This document shows positions 36,754-41,508 of a stretch of 41,508 bases of DNA, one piece after another. Source of the stretch: JANOGU01 sp964602115 (lineage in GTDB: Bacteria > Pseudomonadota > Alphaproteobacteria > Rhodobacterales > Rhodobacteraceae). The stretch spans positions 1 to 41,508 of the forward strand of contig CAZRQN010000008.1 of the NCBI GenBank assembly GCA_964602115.1. The letters are read 5' to 3'. The notes beneath the pieces were generated by a model. The model was not told the DNA's origin and did not search any database. It saw nothing but the letters and a program-made list of their open reading frames with translations. Numbering within the stretch: the stretch's first letter is position 1; each line of letters starts with the position of its first letter. The translations under genes were made by a program, and so were the position numbers.

Positions 36754-38856
36754 TCAGGCGCGTTCGAACACAAGCACGGAATGGGCCGGGGCTTCCAGAG
36801 GCCCTTTGACCACTGCGGGTTTTGCGTCGAGATGCACGGTATCCAGAATCAAGCGCCAGGCCGGCGCGGTATCGGGCAGGATCAGCGGGACGGACGGTCC
36901 CTGGTTGAACACGGCAAAGATCGCGTCCTCGGTGGTGCCGCCGCCTTCCGCCGCCGTGCGCAACTCGACACAGAGGCAGCGGAAGGACGGGTTGTGCCAG
37001 TCCTCCGGGCGCGGCACCGACCCGTCCGGGCGGCGCCAGATGACATCCGGCAGACCGTCGGCGCCCCGGGTCATCGCGTGCAGGAAACGGCGCTGGCGCA
37101 GGACGGGGTGACGGCGGCGGATGGCGGTCAGCCGCCCGACGAAGGAGGCGAGGCTCGCATCGGGATTGGACCAGTCCACCCAGCCGGTCGGGTTGTCCTG
37201 GGCATAGGCGTTGTTGTTGCCGCCCTGGCTGTTGCCGATCTCGTCGCCGCCCAGGATCATCGGCGTGCCCTGGCTGAGAAACAGCGTCGCCAGCATGTTG
37301 CGCCGGCGAAGGCTGCGCGCCTCGTTGATGCGCGGATTGTCGGTCGGCCCTTCCACCCCGAGATTGTCGGAGAAGTTCTCGTGGTGCCCGTCACGGTTGT
37401 CCTCGCCATTGGCGAGGTTGCGCTTGACCGTATAGGTGGTGACATCCGCGAGGGTGAAACCGTCATGCGCGGTGAGATAGTTCACCGAGGCGGTGGCCGA
37501 GCGGCCCGAATGGTCGAACTTCTCGGCCGAACCCAGAAGGCGGCGGGCGAGATCCGGCGTCATGCCGGGATCGCCGCGCCAGAAGCGGCGCACGCCATCG
37601 CGATAGGCATCGTTCCATTCATGGAACGGATGGGGAAAGGCGCCAAGCTGATAGCCGCCCGGCCCCACGTCCCAGGGCTCGGCAATCAGCTTCACCTGGG
37701 CCAGCACCGGGTCCTGCCGGACGGCATCGAAGAAGCCGCCGTTGGGATCAAAGCCATGCATCTCGCGTCCGAGCGCCGGCGCCAGATCGAAGCGGAACCC
37801 ATCGACATGGCAGGTTTCCACCCAGTAGCGCAGCGAATCCATCACCATCCGCAGCACCATGGGATGGGTGAGGTTCAGCGTGTTGCCGACCCCGGTCTCG
37901 TTGACATAGTAGCGCCCGCCATCGGTCAGCCGGTAGTAACTGGCATTGTCGAGACCGCGGAAGCCCAGCGTCGGGCCCCACTGGTCGCCCTCGCAGGTGT
38001 GGTTATAGACGACGTCCAGAAGCACCTCGATGCCGGCGGAATGGAACCGCCGCACCATGGTCTGAAACTCCCACAGCGCGCCCTTGGTCATGTAGCGCGG
38101 TTCGGGGGCGAAAAAGGCCAGGGTCTGGTAACCCCAGTAGTTGCGCAGGCCCTGGGCGACCAGGAAGCGGTCATCGACGAAGGCATGGACCGGCAGCAGC
38201 TCGATCGCGGTGACGCCCAGCCGCAGGAGATGCTCGATCATCGCATCCGAGGACAGGCCCAGGTAGGTGCCGCGCAACGGCTTCTCCACCCCCTGCGCCA
38301 GCATGGTCAGCCCCTTCACATGGGCCTCGTAGATCACCGTCTCGCTGCGCGGCCGGCGCGGGGCACGGTCCAGACCCCAGGAAAAGGTCGGATCGACCAC
38401 CACCGATTTCGGCACCGCAAAGGCGCTGTCGCGGTTGTCAAAGGACAGATCGCCGCGCGGGCTGCCGACCCTGTAGCCCATCAGCGCATCGGACCACTTC
38501 AGGCGGCCTTCCAGCCCCCGGGCATAGGGGTCCAGCAGAAGCTTGTTGGGATTGAAGCGGTGGCCCTGCTCCGGCGCATAGGGGCCGTGGGCACGAAACC
38601 CATAGACGGTCCCCGGCGTCAGACCGCCGACATGCATGTGCCAGATGTCGCCGTCGCGCTCGCGGAACGGCAGCCGCGCCAGCTCCTTGCGCCCGTCCGG
38701 AGAGAACAGGCAAAGCTCGATCATTTCCGCATGGGCGGAAAAGACGGCGAAGTTCACCCCCTCGCCATCGAAGGACGCGCCCATCGGCCAGGGGCGCCCG
38801 GGCCCGACCGCATGCCCGGACAGCCGGGCAGGCAGCGTTCCCTGGCCCGGTATCAC
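36754..38856 (-). CDS. glgX: Glycogen debranching enzyme GlgX
   Basis: GH13 isoamylase-type debranching enzyme (700 residues) that removes short branches from phosphorylase-limited glycogen. An N-terminal CBM48-like domain (GVNFAVFSAHAEMIELCLF) precedes the barrel. Catalytic residues are nucleophile D357 (GFRFDLA), acid E393 (IAEPWD) and D465 (TAHDGF). The start is GTG 38856, which overlaps the glgA stop (GTGA). This is the catabolic member of an otherwise mainly synthetic glg cluster; no glgP or glgB is in the window. Confidence 0.95.
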   Translation of the reverse strand: MIPGQGTLPARLSGHAVGPGRPWPMGASFDGEGVNFAVFSAHAEMIELCLFSPDGRKELARLPFRERDGDIWHMHVGGLTPGTVYGFRAHGPYAPEQGHRFNPNKLLLDPYARGLEGRLKWSDALMGYRVGSPRGDLSFDNRDSAFAVPKSVVVDPTFSWGLDRAPRRPRSETVIYEAHVKGLTMLAQGVEKPLRGTYLGLSSDAMIEHLLRLGVTAIELLPVHAFVDDRFLVAQGLRNYWGYQTLAFFAPEPRYMTKGALWEFQTMVRRFHSAGIEVLLDVVYNHTCEGDQWGPTLGFRGLDNASYYRLTDGGRYYVNETGVGNTLNLTHPMVLRMVMDSLRYWVETCHVDGFRFDLAPALGREMHGFDPNGGFFDAVRQDPVLAQVKLIAEPWDVGPGGYQLGAFPHPFHEWNDAYRDGVRRFWRGDPGMTPDLARRLLGSAEKFDHSGRSATASVNYLTAHDGFTLADVTTYTVKRNLANGEDNRDGHHENFSDNLGVEGPTDNPRINEARSLRRRNMLATLFLSQGTPMILGGDEIGNSQGGNNNAYAQDNPTGWVDWSNPDASLASFVGRLTAIRRRHPVLRQRRFLHAMTRGADGLPDVIWRRPDGSVPRPEDWHNPSFRCLCVELRTAAEGGGTTEDAIFAVFNQGPSVPLILPDTAPAWRLILDTVHLDAKPAVVKGPLEAPAHSVLVFERA

Positions 38857-40280
38857 GCCAGCAGCCGGGCGTAGAGCGCCGCATAGGCGGCGGCCGAAGT
38901 CTCCCAGCCCACCGGATGGCGCATGGCATTGGCCTGGACCCTGGCCCAGTCGGCCGGCCGGGCATGCAGGTCACAAAGCTTGCGCAGGGCCTGGCCGAAG
39001 GCGGTGGCATCGGTCGGGTGGAAGGTCACGCCGGTGGCCACATTGGCCGCCATCGTCGCCGGCGAAACGCCGATCACCGTATCGGCCAGCCCGCCGACCT
39101 CGGCCACCACCGGCAAAGTGCCGAAGCGCAGCCCGTACATCTGGGTCAGGCCGCAGGGCTCGAAGCGCGAGGGCACCAGCACCGCATCGCCGCCGGCGAA
39201 CATGCGTCTGGACAGGGCCTCGTCATAGCCGATGCGCACGCCGATGCGGCCGGGGAAGCGCGAAACCAGGCTGCGCACCGCGCCTTCCAGCGCCGGATCG
39301 CCCGAGCCGAGCACGATCAGCCCGCCCCCGGCCTCCACCAGGCCCGGCACAACGGCGGGAATGAGGTCGATCCCCTTCTGGTCGGTCAGCCGGCTGACGA
39401 GAATGGCCAGCGGCCCGGGCACTTCCAGCCCGAACTCCTCGCACAGAGCGGCCCGCGCGGCGGCCTTGCCGGACAGGTCCTTGACCGAGAAGGGCGGGGT
39501 CGCCGCCTCCGGCGCCCAGATCTCGGTATCGACGCCGTTCAGGATGCCGGAAACCACCGACGACCGGGCGGCGATGACGCCCTGCAGACCCATGCCGTAT
39601 TCCGGCCGGGCCAGTTCGTCGGCATAGGTCGGCGAGACGGTGGTGATCGCATCCGCCGTCACCAGGCCGGCCTTCAGGCTGGAAAGCCCGCCATAGTATT
39701 CCATGCTGCCGGGATGGAACTCGTGATAGGGCAGGCGCAACGCGCCGATCAGGCTCGCATGGGCCCAGCCCTGGAAGGCGATGTTGTGGATGGTGATCAC
39801 CGTCTTCACATCGCGCGGCCCGCTCCAGGCCAGATAGGCCGGGGCAAAGCCGCCCTGCCAGTCATGCGCATGCAGGATCTGCGGCCGCCAGCCATCGGAG
39901 AGGCCCTCGCGCGCGATCCGCGCAGCCACCCAGGACAATGCGGCAAAGCGCTGCGGGTTGTCGCCCCAGTCGCCGCCCGGACCGTTGTAGGGCCCGCCCT
40001 CGCGGTCGAAGAGATGCGGGGCGTCCAGCAACAGCACGTCCATCCCCGAGACACTGCCGGCATAGACGGCACCGCGCCCGCCGAACAGGTCGGCCTCCGA
40101 CCAGACCTCGGGCCAACCCTCGATCCGGCTGCGCAGACTGCGGTAGGCGGGCATCAGCACCCGCATGTCCCAGTCGAGCGGTTTGAGCGCGCCCGGCAAG
40201 GCCCCTACCACATCGGCGAGCCCGCCCGTCTTGAGGAGCGGAACCGATTCCGACGCGACCGACAACACACGTCCGCCCAT
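38853..40280 (-). CDS. glgA: Glycogen synthase
   Basis: GT5 ADP-glucose glycogen synthase (475 residues from ATG 40280). The N-terminal ADP-glucose site is LLKTGGLADVVGALP, and the C-terminal domain has FEPCGLTQMYGLRFGTLPVV, which contains the conserved E and the nucleotide-binding loop. ATG 40304 is an alternative start with a GAAGG upstream. It lies 72 bases downstream of glgC and overlaps glgX by four bases. Confidence 0.95.
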   Translation of the reverse strand: MGGRVLSVASESVPLLKTGGLADVVGALPGALKPLDWDMRVLMPAYRSLRSRIEGWPEVWSEADLFGGRGAVYAGSVSGMDVLLLDAPHLFDREGGPYNGPGGDWGDNPQRFAALSWVAARIAREGLSDGWRPQILHAHDWQGGFAPAYLAWSGPRDVKTVITIHNIAFQGWAHASLIGALRLPYHEFHPGSMEYYGGLSSLKAGLVTADAITTVSPTYADELARPEYGMGLQGVIAARSSVVSGILNGVDTEIWAPEAATPPFSVKDLSGKAAARAALCEEFGLEVPGPLAILVSRLTDQKGIDLIPAVVPGLVEAGGGLIVLGSGDPALEGAVRSLVSRFPGRIGVRIGYDEALSRRMFAGGDAVLVPSRFEPCGLTQMYGLRFGTLPVVAEVGGLADTVIGVSPATMAANVATGVTFHPTDATAFGQALRKLCDLHARPADWARVQANAMRHPVGWETSAAAYAALYARLLA

Positions 40281-40313
40281 CCCGGACCCCCGCCTTCTTG
40301 TCATTTGTGCCTT

Positions 40314-40340
40314 CGGGGCGCGCCGGACCGGCACGCCCCG
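40314..40340. repeat. Inverted repeat between glgC and glgA
   Basis: CGGGGCG and CGCCCCG with an inner CCGG/CCGG pair form a strong hairpin in the 72-base spacer after the glgC stop. There is no T tract in the reading direction, so it may be a processing or stability element rather than a terminator. Confidence 0.4.
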
Positions 40341-40352
40341 CTTTCCTTCGCG

Positions 40353-41508
40353 TCAGCCGAGCTTGGCCGCCCGCGCGTCGAGCATGTCCTGGGTCACCAG
40401 AACGATACCGCCCTCGGAGCGGCGGAACCACTTGCCGTCTTCATCCGGGTCCTCGCCGATGACCAGGCCTTCCGGGATGATCACGCCCCGGTCCAGCACC
40501 ACCCGGGTCAGGCGCGCCTTGCGGTTCACGATCACCTGGGGCAGCGCCACCACATGTTCGAGGCTCGAATAGCTGTGCGTCCTGACCCCGGTGAACAGGA
40601 GCGAGTTGCGCACTTCCGAGCCCGAGACGATGCAGTCGCCCGAAACCAGCGAGGAAACCGCCGAGCCCCGGCGCCCGTCCTCGTCATGGATGAACTTCGC
40701 CGGCGGCACGATCTCGGCATAGGTCCAGATCGGCCAGGAGTTGTCGTAGAGGTCGAGCTTGGGGACGAAATCGGTCAGGTCGATATTGGCCTGCCAGAAG
40801 GCGTCGATCGTCCCCACATCGCGCCAGTAGGGCTCTTCCTCGGTCGAGGCGCGCACGCAGCTGTCGGAGAACTTGTGCGCCACCGCCTTGCCGTTCTTCA
40901 CGATCGCGGGGATCAGGTCGAAGCCGAAGTCGTGGCTGGAGTTGGTGTCGATCATGTCGCGCACCAAAAGATCGCGCAGGAAGGCCCAGTCGAAGACATA
41001 AATGCCCATCGAGGCCAGCGCGTGATCGGGATCGCCCGGGATGCTGGGCGGATCCTTGGGTTTTTCCAGGAAGGCGGTGATGCGCATCGTGGGATCGACA
41101 TGCATGACGCCGAAGGCCGAAGCCTCCTTGCGCGGCACGGTCAGGCAGCCGATGGTGACATCGGCTCCGGTATCGACGTGCTGGCGCAGCATCAGCTCGT
41201 AGTCCATCTTGTAGATATGGTCGCCGGCGAGCACGACCACATACTTGATGTTGTAGCTGTCAACGATGTCGATGTTCTGCGCCACCGCATCGGCGGTGCC
41301 GCGGTACCAGTTCACCTCGTCCATGCGCTGCGAGGCAGGCAGGACGTCGAGATATTCGTTCCGTTCCGCCCGGAAGAAGCCCCAGCCGCGCTGGATGTGG
41401 CGGATCAGCGAGTGCGCCTTGTACTGGGTGAGGACAAGGATCTGCCGGATGCCCGAGTTCACGCAGTTCGACAGCGAGAAGTCGATGATGCGGTACTTGC
41501 CGCCAAAG
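40353..41508 (-). CDS. glgC: Glucose-1-phosphate adenylyltransferase, 5' cut by window
   Basis: Makes ADP-glucose from glucose 1-phosphate and ATP, the committed step of glycogen synthesis. The frame is open to the window edge; the reading beyond the first internal ATG includes KYRIIDFSLSNCVNSGIRQ, so only about 35-45 N-terminal residues, with the GGRG nucleotide loop, lie outside. Visible are WYRGTADAV, VVVLAGDHIYKMDY, the FLEKPKDPP sugar site, DFGFDLIP, YWRDVGTIDAFW and a C-terminal left-handed beta-helix. Confidence 0.96.
   Translation of the reverse strand, partial: FGGKYRIIDFSLSNCVNSGIRQILVLTQYKAHSLIRHIQRGWGFFRAERNEYLDVLPASQRMDEVNWYRGTADAVAQNIDIVDSYNIKYVVVLAGDHIYKMDYELMLRQHVDTGADVTIGCLTVPRKEASAFGVMHVDPTMRITAFLEKPKDPPSIPGDPDHALASMGIYVFDWAFLRDLLVRDMIDTNSSHDFGFDLIPAIVKNGKAVAHKFSDSCVRASTEEEPYWRDVGTIDAFWQANIDLTDFVPKLDLYDNSWPIWTYAEIVPPAKFIHDEDGRRGSAVSSLVSGDCIVSGSEVRNSLLFTGVRTHSYSSLEHVVALPQVIVNRKARLTRVVLDRGVIIPEGLVIGEDPDEDGKWFRRSEGGIVLVTQDMLDARAAKLG

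Overview
This GC-rich window looks like chromosomal DNA of a Rhodobacterales alphaproteobacterium (Rhodobacter/Paracoccaceae type). The markers are a trgA-trgB-cysK block, an smo-type polyol operon ending in mannitol 2-dehydrogenase, a DUF5930/M23 peptidase overlapping a bactofilin gene, and an aglEFGAK alpha-glucoside uptake operon. No rRNA, tRNA, CRISPR array, insertion sequence or prophage gene was seen. I found no clearly new multi-gene system. The unusual content lies in broken or chimeric genes, a readable regulatory region and a few variant proteins.

Positions 1-3.9 kb hold the end of a sorbitol/mannitol (smo-like) ABC transporter operon. The permease and ATPase genes are joined by a small deletion. 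The sorbitol dehydrogenase gene is only an internally deleted remnant. A galactitol-dehydrogenase-like SDR and mannitol 2-dehydrogenase look intact. Positions 4-7.3 kb (minus strand) hold lipoamide dehydrogenase, a DUF924 protein and an MFS transporter. Positions 7.5-14.9 kb (plus strand) hold a DNA photolyase, trgA-trgB, cysteine synthase, a DUF3772/MscS channel and an AlaX editing protein, several with stop/start overlaps. Positions 14.9-19.3 kb (minus strand) hold queA coupled to a very long AsmA-like envelope protein. Positions 19.4-22.8 kb (plus strand) hold a PrxQ peroxiredoxin, a DUF455 ferritin-like protein and the M23-bactofilin pair, closed by a good terminator. Next come a DUF2189 membrane protein and prfB.

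prfB contains a run of ten Ns at 24081-24090. The two sides encode the same part of RF2 twice, in two divergent versions that share an exact 20-mer. The scaffold join is therefore doubtful, and linkage between the left (1-24080) and right (24091-41508) parts should not be assumed.

Positions 25-41.5 kb form a carbohydrate region. aglEFGAK (minus strand) imports and hydrolyses alpha-glucosides. The divergent aglR-bglA-glk (plus strand) encodes a LacI-type repressor, a beta-glucosidase and glucokinase. Three related LacI-type operator sites lie between aglE and aglR. Glucose 6-phosphate can then pass through pgm to the glycogen genes glgX, glgA and glgC (minus strand; glgC is cut by the window end). 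A strong hairpin separates the convergent glk and pgm genes.
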